A stretch of 64,000 bases of DNA from Isoetes taiwanensis (GCA_021234155.1 JAJEKV010000028.1:7078163-7142162); one strand, 5' to 3'; counted from the stretch's first letter, positions 1-10,680 are shown. The notes: generated by a model from the letters alone, not told the origin. Program-made: numbers and translations.

Positions 1-3000
1 TACGCCATGCATTGCTAACTTATCGTTATCAAATCTCTTGATACCGGAGCAAGTAACTTAACGATTTAGTACAGCTTGCTGCGCACATTTGCCAAACGCC
101 TATCGCAGCTATTTCATTGGTAGATAGCCTACGTCAATGGTTTAAAAGTATTTGGGTGTTGATGTAAAAGAAACATCAAGAGAGATTTCATTTTGCGGAC
201 ATACCATTTTGGGTGAAAACGATTTTGTTGTACCTGATACTCACCAAGCATATCAGTTTTATTGATAATCCGTTAGTCACTGAAGCACTGCATATTCGTT
301 TTATGCAGGTGTGCCTCTTGTTACCACCTAATGGTCATGCCTTAGGCAGTCTGTGCGTCATCGACTAAGAAGCACGCACCTTGCAAATACTGCCCAAATG
401 ACTGCCTTGCTAATCCCTTTTGCAGCACAGGTGCTTAGATTATTAGAAATACGGCTCACTAAGCGCCAATTAGCGGATATCAATCATGAGCTTTTAGCGT
501 CAATAATGCACAGCTTGAAACCGCGTTTGAAGTATTGCCTAACCTCATTAGCATGTGTGATGTAGAAGGCCGCTATATTGGGTGTAATGCAAGTTTTGCT
601 AGCTTTTAGGGCTTGAGGCAAGAGATTATGGGTAAACTGCTTACGCAACTCATGCAAAAGAATACAGCGCAAACCTTAATCAAACCTACTAAAAAGCGCT
701 TAAAACGCAACAATCCGTAGCAAGTGAGGTCTGGCTCACTCTTTACCGACGGACATCGTAGACATTTTTTCAAACCACTCACACCGCCATGGCTGATGAT
801 GCAGGCACTATTAAAGGCGCGGTTGCAGCTGGCGCATGACGTAACAAGCCAATATCAAATGCAAGATAAATTGTTTCATCAGCAAGAAGTGTTTGATGCG
901 TTAAATGAAATATCTCAATCCATTCATGTGCATTTAAATACACGCTTACTGGATATGCTTAAAGCAGGCATGCGTTACTTGGGCTCTGAAAAAAGCGGTG
1001 GTGTAAATTTGGTGACCTTCTCAAATTGTGGTTGGGCATCTCATGTTTGAGGGCTTTCTAAACAGGGTATACAGAAAACTAAGCAGAATACCCTTCATCG
1101 CTTGCTATTCAATATTCATGAATTCAGCGTTAGCTATTGAAGATACTCCATCAATCGCAATATCAACACATAGAAAGTTATGAAAAGCATTTGGGTATTC
1201 AATCTTTTACCTTGGCATGTGTTAATTCAAAGATTCTGAAGAAATTAACTATATCAAGCTGCTTTATGAGCATGTCGACGCATACGCGCTAATTGGCAGC
1301 GGAAGATGAATCATTTATGTACGTATAGGCAGGTGGATAGGAAACGTAATCGCGCGTGACTCGCATGGCAGAAAAAACATGATGCAGTCTAGCCAGCGTG
1401 ATGCAATTAGCGCTTAGCGCTAGTTTAGGCTGTGGATTGTATGTGCCCAGTGGTGAAGTGTTATTGAATGAACGCTGGTATGCGCTGGGCTACAAGCCAG
1501 ACGATATTGAACCTACGATGGCAGCTTTGAAAAACTTAATGCACAGCGATGATAAAGCGCACTTTTTAATCTGCTAGAACGGCATTTTTAAAGGCGAAAC
1601 AAACGGTGATGCATGTCGAGTTTAGAATGCGTCATCAACGAGGTCACTGGATATGGATTGAGCACTATGGCAGAACCGTAGAGCATGATAAACATGGCGC
1701 CCCACGCGCCTGCTTGTACATATGGATATCACCAAGCGCAAATGTGGATGAAGATGAGATTAGACACTTGGCATTTTATGACGCACTGACCTTGCTACCC
1801 AATCGCCGTTTACTCATGGATAGATTGGCACGTGCACTGGTGAATAGTGCGCGCACCGAATGCCATGGCGCTCTTTTCTTTATTGATATCGACCATTTTA
1901 AAACCCCTCAATGATACTTTAGGCCACGACAAAGGCGCGACCTTCTTTACTTCTGGGCGGCAGCACGTTTAACGCAAAGCGTGCGTGACGTGGTGACACC
2001 GTAGCCAGATTTTGGGCGGTGACGAGTTTGTGGTCATGCTAGAAAATCTTGATGTAGATGATGAGCAAGCCAAAATACAGTAGAAGTGGTTGGTAGAAAA
2101 ATACCGGCGCTTTATTTCACCCTTATTTGATATTAGATGACGGTGATTACTTTAGCTCATCAAGCTGCGGTGTGACCTTATTTCATGGGCATCAAGATCA
2201 GCTTGAAGAGCTACTAAAACGTGCCGACATGGCCATGTATCGCTTCTCAAAGATGATGGCAGAAATTGCCTACGCTTTTTGACCCCAATATGTGCCGTTG
2301 TAAAAGAAAAGTACTACTTTCAGCAGATGATATGCGTAACAGTATTAAATCCAATGAATTTATGCTGCATTACCAACCACAAATTGATATTGAAGGCCAA
2401 CTTACTGGGGCTTTGAAGCCTTGTTAAGATGGAAGCACCTAAGGCGTGGTATGAAAGCCGCCTAATGAGTTTATTCCGTTTGCTGAAGAAACTGGCATTA
2501 TTATTAGAATAGGCCATGGTGCTAGAAATGGCTGTAAGGCAATTGCTGGTTTACCAAAATGCCACAAACGCTATATAGTATTGTCTATTAACGTCAGCGC
2601 AAGGCAGTCACCAGCCAGAGTTTGTTAATGAAGTATTGATATTTTAAAAAATCAGGCGCAAACCCTAAACAACTTAAGCTTGAACTCACCGAAAGCATGC
2701 TGGTGCAAGACGTAGAAGATGTCATAAAAAAGACGATTTTGCAAAAAAGAAGGTGTGCGCTTCTCATTGATGATTTTGGTACAGGTTTCTCATCGCTTTC
2801 TATACCTCAAACGCTTACCACTGAATCAACTTAAAATTGACTCAATCATTTGTACGCTGATGTGTTTCGACAGATCCCCAATGATGCGGTAATTGCCTGC
2901 GGACCATTGTGACGCTTGCTAGAAGCTTGGGGTTAGATGTAATTGTAGAAGGCGTTGAAACTGAGGTGCAACGCGATTTCTAGCGCAAAACGGATGCCAC

Positions 3001-3080
3001 GATTTTCAAGGCTATTATTTTAGTAGACCACTTGCTGTAGAGCAGTTTAACGAATTTAGTTTTCATATTCATTTTCACAA
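1..3080 (+). CDS. GAF/PAS/GGDEF/EAL cyclic-di-GMP signalling protein (5' end outside window)
   Basis: Multidomain sensor protein that probably makes and/or degrades the second messenger cyclic-di-GMP. Followed through frame changes, I see a GAF-like sensor (about 100-370, ending in a GSLCVID-type motif), a PAS-like segment (500-720), the start of a second GAF-like segment (870-1020), a PAS/PAC segment (1420-1745), a GGDEF cyclase domain (1760-2260; RFGGDEFVV-like site near 2010-2035) and an EAL phosphodiesterase domain (2330-3060; E-A-L near 2410, C-terminal YFSRPL near 3020). There is no obvious membrane segment in the visible part, so it is probably cytoplasmic. Both catalytic motifs can be read, so either activity may be live. 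The N-terminus lies upstream of base 1. The domain family is certain; the ligand is unknown. Confidence 0.85.
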
Positions 3081-3102
3081 TACAATATTCAGAAAGAAAC
3101 GC

Positions 3103-4111
3103 ATGGGCGCGCCCTCTCGGCTCAGTATTAGCTAGGCTTATTGCCTTAACTGCAGAGCGAGATTCAAACTCGCTTTGAAATTTCCTTTTGGTGCAAAATC
3201 GCTATTTTGATTTAGCCGCACCACAGGAGCTGACCATTTATAAACTCGCCAATGAGAGCCAAAAGAATTTCATTGCTTGGTAATGATGGTATAATGCCAG
3301 TGAGGTAGAGATTAAACAAGATTTACAAGCAAAACTGCACCAATGTTTGGGGCTTCACAACGCCATGTTGGCTGTAGAAAGTGAAACGCAAAAACATTGG
3401 CCCGCGCACCCCTTAATCTCAGCCAAAAATCACCTCTCGCGGTCATTGCGATTGAGTCTGAAACGGCCAGTGTAGAAATGCAGCAACTCACTCTTTATGT
3501 TGTTGCAAAATTTATAAAAAACTTTATGGCACTGATTAACGACAACGAGCGAGATACCCTTTACCGGCCTGCTCAATAGAAACCTTGAAACACGCATTAA
3601 TCATGCGTCATTAGCCGAAAATGCAGAATCTATCAATGGTGTAAGAGATCAAGAACAAATCTACTACCTTACCATTTTTGACATAGACCATTTTAAAACG
3701 GGTGAATGATACCTATGGGCATATGGTGGTGATGAAGTGCTACTGCTATTTGCAAGAATAGTGACTGAAGCTTTAGAGAAGACGACTTTACTTTTTAGAT
3801 TTGGCGGCGAAGAGCCGGTGGCGTATTTAAATGCGCATCACAAGCAGATGTGGTGTTTGCGCGCTCACCAGATTTAGAGAAAACCGTACAAAACTACTCG
3901 TTTCCCCAGGTGGGCAAAGTCACCGTGAGCGCTGGCTACACGCTGGTGCAACCATTTGATACCTCTTCAAATATTATGGATAGAGCCGATGCGGCGCTTT
4001 ACTTACGCTAAAAAATAATGGCAGAAACCAAATATGCCAATATGAAAACCCTTTATTTCTGAAGGCCACTTAGAAGAAAGCAAAGTGCGTGGTGAAGTAG
4101 AAATGTTTTAG
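3103..4111 (+). CDS. Diguanylate cyclase (GGDEF domain)
   Basis: Second cyclic-di-GMP enzyme directly behind the first gene. An N-terminal sensor-like region (3,103-3,560, containing a LARLIALTAERD-type start) is followed by a GGDEF domain: the metal-binding FDIDHFK near 3,675-3,700, the active-site RFGGEEF-like motif near 3,797-3,820, and the DRADAALY helix near 3,980-4,000. It ends in a clear TAG at 4,109-4,111. No EAL domain follows, so it should only synthesise cyclic-di-GMP from two GTP. The start is uncertain: the ATG at 3,103 needs a frame change within about 30 bases. Tandem GAF/PAS/GGDEF genes like these are usually environmental sensors. Confidence 0.8.
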
Positions 4112-4167
4112 ATGTAGTTTATCAAGCTGATTGCGCGGCGGGCGAGATACTTTTTTCTTGCCTATTG

Positions 4168-4186
4168 GTATATTATGATAATATAC
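4168..4186. promoter_or_regulatory. Perfect inverted repeat upstream of the toxin-antitoxin pair, candidate autorepressor operator
   Basis: GTATATTA TGA TAATATAC is a perfect 8-bp inverted repeat with a 3-bp spacer, ending four bases before the ATG at 4,191. BrnT/BrnA-type modules are known to repress their own promoter through the DNA-binding antitoxin, so a symmetric AT-rich site at this position is a natural operator candidate. The assignment is inference; the palindrome is seen directly. Confidence 0.5.
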
Positions 4187-4190
4187 ATTA

Positions 4191-4490
4191 ATGATTGATT
4201 TATCGAAAATTATCGGATTTGATTGGGATGATGGCAACGCCCGAAAAATGATAAGCACGGTGTTTCTCAAAGTGAAGCAGAGCAGGTTTTTTAACAATCC
4301 ATTGCTCGTGAAGTTTCAGACTTAAAGCATTCTGAACTGAAAAACCGTTTACATGCCTTAGGTAAAACAGACGCTGAAAGACTGCTGGCATTTAACCTTT
4401 ACTTTGCGATTTGAAGGCACAAAATACGTGTTATCAGGCGCGAGATATGCACAAAAGGAGCGGCAATTTTATGACCAAGCAAAACCAATA
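4191..4490 (+). CDS. brnT: BrnT-family ribonuclease toxin, frameshifted
   Basis: Small protein of the BrnT type: toxin of a type II toxin-antitoxin module, an RNase that halts growth unless bound by BrnA. Family features readable across frames are the KHGVS motif near 4,255-4,270, the following helix with E-A-E residues, and a late segment in which ARYA precedes a charged tail near 4,440-4,475. The length (about 90-100 codons) fits the family. The reading frame changes at least three times, first a few codons after the ATG at 4,191, so the copy as written could not make a full toxin; whether this is read error or real inactivation cannot be told here. Its 3' end meets the start of the partner gene. 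Confidence 0.7.
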
Positions 4491-4736
4491 AAGTATTACC
4501 TAAATTTGCTAATGAGTTAAGAAGAACGCGCGTTTTGGGAAAGCTAAACAGCGTTGATTTTGTCGATTGACAAAAGGCAAAATGTTCGTTTGTCTAATTT
4601 AAAACTACACAAGCACTAAGGCCATTTCTATTCGGCTACCAGTGGATATGATAGGAAAAGCTAAAAAGTAGCCGCCAATAAAAGATGTGCCTTATCAATC
4701 GTTATTAAAATTTGGATTGATGAAAAGTTAGCGTAG
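4471..4736 (+). CDS. brnA: BrnA-family antitoxin
   Basis: Partner of the preceding toxin gene, with its ATG at 4,471 overlapping or touching the toxin 3' end. The C-terminal half carries the signature of CopG/ribbon-helix-helix BrnA proteins: a strand with ISIRLP near 4,627-4,645, then a helix, then a YQSLLK-like segment near 4,692-4,710 and a WIDEKLA end before TAG at 4,734-4,736. The N-terminal half would bind the toxin. The protein should neutralise the toxin and repress the shared promoter, probably at the palindrome at 4,168-4,186. The frame is broken near codon 6 and again mid-gene. Confidence 0.7.
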
Positions 4737-4753
4737 TTTGAGAATTTATATAC

Positions 4754-4775
4754 GGCGTACCGCAAGCGGTACGCC
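4754..4775. repeat. Perfect 10-bp-stem palindrome (REP-like) behind the antitoxin gene
   Basis: GGCGTACCGC, a two-base spacer AA, then GCGGTACGCC: a perfect 22-base hairpin in the 3' flank of the antitoxin gene and before the converging unknown gene. There is no T tract on either side, so it is not a standard rho-independent terminator. It may act as a mRNA 3' stabiliser or be a REP-like repeat. Confidence 0.5.
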
Positions 4776-4828
4776 CCACCGTGCTGCGAGCCCTTACGGT
4801 GCTGACATCCTACTAAGTGCGGGCTACG

Positions 4829-5588
4829 CTAGCTGCCGTAGTTAGGTCGTACGGAGGAATCTTCATGCCATTTAGGCTTGTTACCTGGCGGTCTAACGAA
4901 GTATCCATTACTGACTTTGCCGTCAAGTGTGGAGCAGGTGTAACTATGATCGCCTTCCACAGTGTCTACTTCAGTGCTTGATGCATTTCGATCTTCAGTC
5001 TTCATATGAATGATCTGATCTCTTGTACTCTTTTAGCAGCTTGTAGTTCTGCCAACAATGAGTACCTTTCTGAGATGTAAGGTTCAGAAACCGTGGAAGT
5101 ACAGAAATAAGTTTTTCGTCAAGTAGAGATGTGGCGCTCTATTGTTTCCTTGTTTGACGCTTCCGGCATAACAGCGCTGTGTTTGTGTTTCCCGTATATA
5201 CGAAATCGGTGGGTATGGCTCGCTGGCAAATGCTTCCACCGCTGAGAATGCAAGAACAATTGCTTCGCCATGCGCCCAATGTAATCAATCGCATCCGTTT
5301 CCTGGACTTAAAACCTACTTGGAGCTTCAGTGATTTGTCGATTTGGCTATCGGCACGTAATGCTTTTGCGCTCTCATAAGAGCGTGTGCTGGAAGCGTTA
5401 AGCATGAAAGCAGTAGCATTTGAATGGGAATAGTATTTCTTTTCCTGCTTAATGCGATGTTCGCAACCTGCGTAATTCGCGTCCCTTTCGGCGGTGAAAT
5501 TTGGCCTGACTATGGACTTTTTCCAGTCTTCAGCAAGGTGCGCAGTTGTATGAAGTCGCCAATCACCTTTGTCTATTTCCTGCGCCAC
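4829..5588 (-). CDS. Uncharacterised protein
   Basis: I do not recognise this gene. The open minus-strand frames line up as one protein of about 250 codons: it begins at an ATG at 5,588 (MAQEIDKGDW), runs through frame changes near 5,470 and 5,130, and ends with NYGS before TAG at 4,831-4,829. The protein is polar with no obvious signal peptide or membrane segment. Near the C-terminus there is a Gly/Pro-rich stretch with RPPGNKPKW. It converges with the toxin-antitoxin pair and lies downstream of the groESL terminator. An alternative frame over 5,250-5,550 also looks protein-like, so the exact reading is uncertain. Confidence 0.35.
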
Positions 5589-5701
5589 AATTTTCAGACC
5601 TAACGTAAAATGACCATCCTAATGAGGCATTGTTTTACGTCAAATTGAAATACCCAATATCCCGGATAAAAACAAACAAAAACTTAACTTCAGGGTTTGA
5701 T

Positions 5702-5728
5702 AAAAACCTCGCCGCAGCGAGGTTTTTT
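5702..5728 (-). terminator. Rho-independent terminator behind groEL
   Basis: AAAAACCTCGC and GCGAGGTTTTT form a perfect 11-bp stem around the loop CGCA. A/T runs flank both sides, so it can work in both directions. On the minus strand it lies about 125 bases past the groEL stop. Confidence 0.85.
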
Positions 5729-5853
5729 AAATGCTACATAGCAGCCTGGCAAGTGAAAGTGCTTTAGCGCGCGGGCGCATATCCGGAAGGCAGTACACAT
5801 TTAGTACGACAAGGATATGCAACGCGGCGATAAGCGCTTTAACGCCGCTGAAA

Positions 5854-7505
5854 TTACATCATGCCGCCCATACCAGCTACCACCCATATCCCCACCACCC
5901 ATTGCTGGTGCTTCATCTTTCGGGAGTTCAGCAATCATACAGTCAGTAGTCAACATTAAGCCAGCCACTGAAGCCGCATTTTGTAATGCGCTGAGCGGGT
6001 TATTTTAGTTGGGTCTAACACACCCATTTTCAACCATGTCGCCATAGGTTTCATTCCGCCGCGTTGTAGCTGTAGTTGCCTTTACCAGCCAGCTACAGTG
6101 TTCACAACCACTGATGGTTTCCAGCACCCGCGTTTTGAACGATTTGGCGTAATGGTTCTTCAACTCGCGCGTAATACACCCTTTCACGCCAGCTTCTTGG
6201 TCTAGGTTGTCACCTTTCACTTTAGCAATCGCGTCACGTGCACGAATCAATGCTACGCCACCGCCAGCCACAATACCTTCTTCAACCGCTGCACGTGTTG
6301 CGTGTAGTGCGCATCTTCTACGCGGGCTTTTTTCTCTTTCATTTCACTTCTAGAAGTTGGTGCCAACCTTTTGATGACCGCAACACCGCCAGCTAATTTA
6401 GCTACGCTGCTCCTTGTAGTTTTTCACGGTCGTAGTCGCTCTCGTTGCGTCTTCGGCTTGTTTTTGACGGTCAATACGTGATTTGATATTGCCTTCATTG
6501 CCAGCACCGTCAATGATGATGGTGTTTTCTTTACCTACTTCAATACGTTTAGCTTGGCCTAATTGCTCAAGGGTTACGCTCAAGTTTGAGGCCTAACTCT
6601 TCAGCAATCACAGTACCGCCAGTTAAAATCGCGATGTCTTCCAACATGGCTTTACGACGGTCACCAAACCCTGGGGCTTTAACAGCCACTGTTTTTAAGA
6701 TGCCACGGATGTTGTTCACCACCAAGGTTGCCAATGCTTCGCCGTCTATATCTTCAGCAATAATTAACAATGGGCGACCTGATTTAGCTACTTGCTCTAA
6801 AGTTGGTAATAAATCACGGATGTTTGAGATTTTTTTGTCATACAACAACACGAATGGGTTGTCTAATGCGATTTGACGGTCTGGGTTGTTGGATTAGCTA
6901 AGGTGAGAGGTAGCCACGGTCAAATTGCATTACCTTCTACTTACGTCTAATCTGCCTCTAAGCCTGAACCGTCTTCAACCGTAATCACGCCTTCTTTGCC
7001 TACTTTGTCCATTGCGTCTGCAATGACGGCCAATGGATGCATTCGAGTTAGCTGGAAATAGCGCCAACTTGGGCAATTCCCTTTACTAGTAGTACATGGT
7101 TTGCTCATGGCTTTTTAATTCCGCGATCGCTGCTGCAACGGCTTTATCAATACCACGTTTTAAATCCATTGGGTTCATGCCAGCGGCTACAGATTTCATG
7201 CCTTCGCGGATGATTGCTTGAGCTAATACTGTAGCTAAGCAGTGGTGCTGTCACCAGCGATGTCAGAAGTTTTGATGCCACTTCTTTTACCATTTGTGCG
7301 CCTTATGTTCTCGCACTTGGTTCCTTGAGTTCAACTTTAGCCACTGAAACACCGTCTTTATATAGTAGGTGCGCCGTATGAACGCTCTAATACTACGTTG
7401 CGCCTTTAGGGCTCAGTTACTTTCACTGCGTTGGGCGAGACCGTTACGCCATTGGTCATTTTTGACGAAGTCTCATCGCCAAAACGTAATGTCTTTTGCT
7501 GCCAT
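5854..7505 (-). CDS. groEL: Chaperonin GroEL (Hsp60)
   Basis: 60-kDa ATP-driven cytoplasmic folding chaperone that works as a double heptameric ring capped by GroES. The ATG at 7,505-7,503 gives MAAKD, preceded by the ribosome site AGGAG seven bases upstream. The C-terminus is the typical Gly/Met-rich tail, ending GGMM before TAA at 5,856-5,854. In between, the conserved NPMDLKRG segment (near 7,150-7,180), the apical domain (6,600-6,860) and the C-terminal equatorial part can be followed. The span of 1,652 bases matches the usual 540-550 residues. It is the second gene of the groES-groEL operon under CIRCE/HrcA control. Confidence 0.97.
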
Positions 7506-7543
7506 GTTAAATCTCCTAAATACTTAAAACTAAATGATTAAGT

Positions 7544-7853
7544 TTAAAAACGAACTTGGGGCAATTGCTTCAACTACGCCCATTAAATCTTCTTTTCGCG
7601 GCATCACGAGTAACTCTGTCACTGTTGACTTTAACGGTTTGGCCTGCGTATTTACCAAACAACACTTTGTCGCCCACTTTTAACGTCTAGCGGAATTACT
7701 TTACCTGGTCATCTTTTTGCCTGACCCACTGCTAATACTTCACCTTGGTCTGGTTTTTCTAGAAGCGGTATCTGAATCACAATGCCAGATGCAGTGGTAC
7801 GTACTCTTCAACTCGCTTAACAATCACACGGTCGTGTAAAGGACGAATTTCAT
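7544..7853 (-). CDS. groES: Co-chaperonin GroES (Hsp10)
   Basis: Heptameric lid of the GroEL folding chamber. The ATG at 7,853 gives [14 protein letters not shown], the conserved start of the family. The mobile loop and the [17 protein letters not shown]-type segment can be read near 7,640-7,690, and the end reads as EDLMGVVEA. The final codons are uncertain because of a frame change; a TAA at 7,546-7,544 is plausible. It is the first gene of the operon, with groEL about 40 bases downstream. Confidence 0.96.
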
Positions 7854-7923
7854 GGTTTGTTCCTAAAAGTATTAAACAAAAAATTGATTAAAATGACAAA
7901 TAAAATTAAGTAGGGAAGTGCAT

Positions 7924-7950
7924 TTAGCACTCTGCAACTCTGAGTGCTAG
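7924..7950. promoter_or_regulatory. CIRCE operator (HrcA binding site)
   Basis: TTAGCACTC, nine bases, then GAGTGCTAG: eight or nine of nine positions per arm match the CIRCE consensus (TTAGCACTC-N9-GAGTGCTAA). It lies about 70 bases upstream of groES. CIRCE is bound by the heat-shock repressor HrcA, so the operon should be derepressed by heat or unfolded protein. Confidence 0.95.
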
Positions 7951-8095
7951 TTACAGAGGCTAAAACCATTTTTTCAAGAGCTAAAAGTAAAATTTTAAAA
8001 TACTGTTTGTGCATGGGTGCAAATTCAAAAAATGAAAATCTGATGCAACAAAACAGATACAATATCAATATTGCAAATCACTTGAAGGAAAAGCA

Positions 8096-8627
8096 GTGGA
8101 AGAAATTAAAAAACGCGGCTATTCAACAGCTTCTTAATATTAGCTACAGTGCGCAAGAAGATAGGTTGTTGCCTCAAAATTGATTGTCCAATAATACAGA
8201 GTTAGATATTTGGCTCACCCGAAGAATTGTTAAGGCCATGTGGATTTTGCTTGAGCAAACGCATCAAGTGGTGGAGTGTGGCTGTAGAAAACCTCAGTAG
8301 TTGCAAAAGAAATGATGGAAACTCTCGTTGGTGGAAAACCGCTGCACGTACCCATGATTACAGTGCTGAGTATAAGCTGCGTGAAGTCATGAACCAAGGC
8401 ACTTTGTTTTAGTGCATCAAGTCAATCTAAATCGTCCGCCTAATCAGCCATCAAGCTTAGAGTTTGTGTGCAAACGGACAAACCGCCAATATTGTGCTGA
8501 ATAAAGAGCTTTCGCTGCGCTATGAATATAAAGGTAGATGGTCACTAAAGAGGCGCATTGGGAGGTAGGTTTTGGTGAATCAAGCCAAACAAGCAATGTT
8601 GTGCAATCAAGCAACGTGTTGCACTAA
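8096..8627 (+). CDS. Conserved-looking hypothetical protein upstream of bioA
   Basis: No family recognised. A GTG at 8,096, preceded by the purine-rich site GAAGGAA, opens a protein of about 175 codons. Frames change near 8,130, 8,170, 8,290 and 8,420, but the parts join sensibly: an amphipathic N-terminus, then an IWLTRRIVKAMW segment near 8,208-8,243, a KLREV helix near 8,371-8,390, a Pro/Asn-rich NRPPNQPS segment near 8,430-8,455 and a C-terminus ending NVLH before TAA at 8,625-8,627. BioA starts five bases later, which suggests cotranscription. It has no signal peptide or membrane helix that I can see. Confidence 0.45.
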
Positions 8628-8632
8628 ATAAA

Positions 8633-9978
8633 ATGCAGCAAAATAGCACAATCAAGCCTTACTTGCCTGCAGTTTGGCCTCTGTGTGTGGCACCCCTGCA
8701 CACAGATGAAAGGGCCATGAAAGATGCCGTTGGTGCCCATTGCGCGGTGAGGGTGTCTGGTTGTGGCTGATGCAGATAATAAGCCTTATTTGATGCTGTC
8801 AGCAGTTGGTGGGTCAATTTGTTTGGGGCACAATCATCCGCGTATTAAAGAGGCCATTACAAATAACTCGATACCCTAGAGCATGCTGTGATGCTGGCAG
8901 GGTTTACTCCATGCGCCTGTGGTGCAACTTTCAGAGAAGTTGGCGCATTTAACAGGGCTAGGACATGCCTTTTATGGTGCGTGATGGCGCAAGTGCTACT
9001 GAAATTGCGCTCAAAATGAGTTTCATTATTGGCGTAATATTGGCTTAACGCAGAAAACACAATTCTATTAGCCTACAAACAGCTGCTACCACGGTGAAAC
9101 GCTGGGCGCCTTAAGGCCGCCGGATGTGGCAATTTTAAAGATGATACCTATGCCCCTTGGTTAATGCAATCAGCGCAAAATGCCAAGCCCAGATGCCAGG
9201 GTTGGCAGAGGTGGGTGAAACAGCAGAGGCGTATGCCTTGCGTTGTGCCTAAGCTCTGAAAGTTTGGCATAGCGGCTAATCGCCACATTTGGCAGCGTTT
9301 ATTGTAGAGCCACTGGTGCAGCAAAGCCGCTGGCATGGGCATGTATCATCCAGTGCATTGCAACGGGCGCGAGAGAGATTTGTAAGCAATATCAAGTGCA
9401 TTTAATTGCGGATGAAATTCCTACGTAGGTTTTGCCCGCACAGGGTGTTTGTCGCTTGTATATGCGCGGTTCACAGTGGCAGATATTGCAGATTTGTTTG
9501 TTTATCTAAAGGTATCACGGGCGGCTACGTCTCTTTCAGCAAAGCATGACGCAAGAAGTCTATCAAGCATTTTATGATGACAACACCGCACGCGGTTTTT
9601 ACATTCGCATAGTTATACAGGTAATCCGCTCGCATGTAGCGCGGCTTTATTACCCTAGCCATTTTTGAGCAAGAAGACGTGTTGAATCAAAACCGCTTAA
9701 AGGCGGAAAAGCTCACCCAATTATTACAGCCTGTTGCCTGGTGCGCACATGCCTTGGTGCGCAATTTTAGGCACTTTGGGCATGATTTGGCGTTTGGGGC
9801 GCATACCAAGCAAACAAATTTTAGTAAAACTCTTTTATATGGCCGCATTGGCGGCGGGGTTTGCTGGTGCGTCCGATTGGCAATACTGCATTTGATGCCA
9901 CCTTATGTGATTTCGCACACAGAAATGGAATCTATCGCTACTGCTATTATTGGCATTGTTGCATCAAATGCCGGCTAA
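8633..9978 (+). CDS. bioA: Adenosylmethionine-8-amino-7-oxononanoate aminotransferase
   Basis: PLP enzyme of biotin synthesis: moves the amino group of S-adenosylmethionine to KAPA to give DAPA. Readable landmarks are LWHPCTQMK near 8,677-8,710 (a BioA hallmark), the SSWWVNLFGHNHP region (8,800-8,845), YHGETLGA (9,085-9,110), the DEI segment near 9,410 and the PLP-lysine motif SKGITGGY near 9,504-9,527. The C-terminus runs to a clear TAA at 9,976-9,978. The length is close to the usual 420-450 residues. The ATG at 8,633 gives the most natural start. No other bio genes lie nearby. Confidence 0.93.
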
Positions 9979-10253
9979 TCTGAGAATGAGGCACTTCTGG
10001 CGCATTGCTAATAAGTCACTTTATGTTCATACGCTATGTTATTAATTTTAAAGGAATTAATTTTTATCACTAAATGCGCTAAGTCATTGACCTATAAGAA
10101 AAATTACAAAAGCGCTTGCAAAGCGCTTTTTTTTATCTTATAGTGCAATTTAGTGGAGAAAAGTGGTTTTTTGTGGGAAATGGCTAACTGATACTATGGT
10201 GCTAGTCATTTCTCACAGTTTTAAACATCACCTAATAATGAATACTGAGCAAC
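9979..10253 (+). other. Intergenic region between bioA and the dcw cluster
   Basis: About 275 bases without a gene. It holds a terminator at 10,108-10,134 and the leader of mraZ. Transcription of the dcw cluster most likely starts in the 10,140-10,250 part, but I cannot point to a confident -35/-10 pair. Confidence 0.5.
10108..10134 (+). terminator. Rho-independent terminator between bioA and mraZ
   Basis: AAAAGCGC and GCGCTTTT form a perfect stem around TTGCAAA, followed on the plus strand by an uninterrupted T tract. It separates bioA from the dcw cluster. Confidence 0.85.
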
Positions 10254-10680
10254 ATGTTCGTGGTGCAACATCGTTAAATTTGATGTGCGCGGCTGGCAAT
10301 GCCAACAGCACGTGACGCCTTGCACACACAAAGCCTGTGGGTAGTTAGTTATTACGGCGCATCCGCACGGATTTCTGCTGTACCCGCAACCCGCTTGGGA
10401 GCCCATTCAGGCAAAGCTCATGTCTTTATCATCTTTGATAAGCGTGCAAGTGGCTTACAACGCTTATTGGTAGGTACCGATGATATTGAAATGGATGGTG
10501 CGGGGCGTATTTTATCCCTCCTTCATTGCGTGAGTTTGCGCACTAGAAAAAGAAGCAAAATTAGTGGGTCAGGGTAGTCATTTTGAATTGTGAATAATAT
10601 GGAAGCTTGAGCAAGCAACAGCAAGAGGTGATTGCTGGGGATGGTCTTAGATGCCAGCAGAATTATTAGAGGGCTTTTCA
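10254..10680 (+). CDS. mraZ: Transcriptional regulator MraZ
   Basis: First gene of the division and cell-wall cluster. MraZ is a double-AbrB-fold DNA-binding protein that represses the cluster in several bacteria. The ATG at 10,254 opens MFRGA-type sequence after one frame change. Also readable are the GRMAIPT motif (near 10,290-10,310), the second-repeat segment around the conserved DGAGRI (10,495-10,515), GQGSHFE (10,568-10,590) and ELLEGFS at the end (10,659-10,680). The exact stop is hidden by an indel. The usual length of about 148 residues fits. Confidence 0.9.

Noticed and set aside
5179-5379. Plus-strand frame that looks protein-like (MFVFPVYTKS)
   Set aside because: It is antisense to the longer minus-strand gene at 4,829-5,588, has no ribosome site, and the flanks do not continue it.
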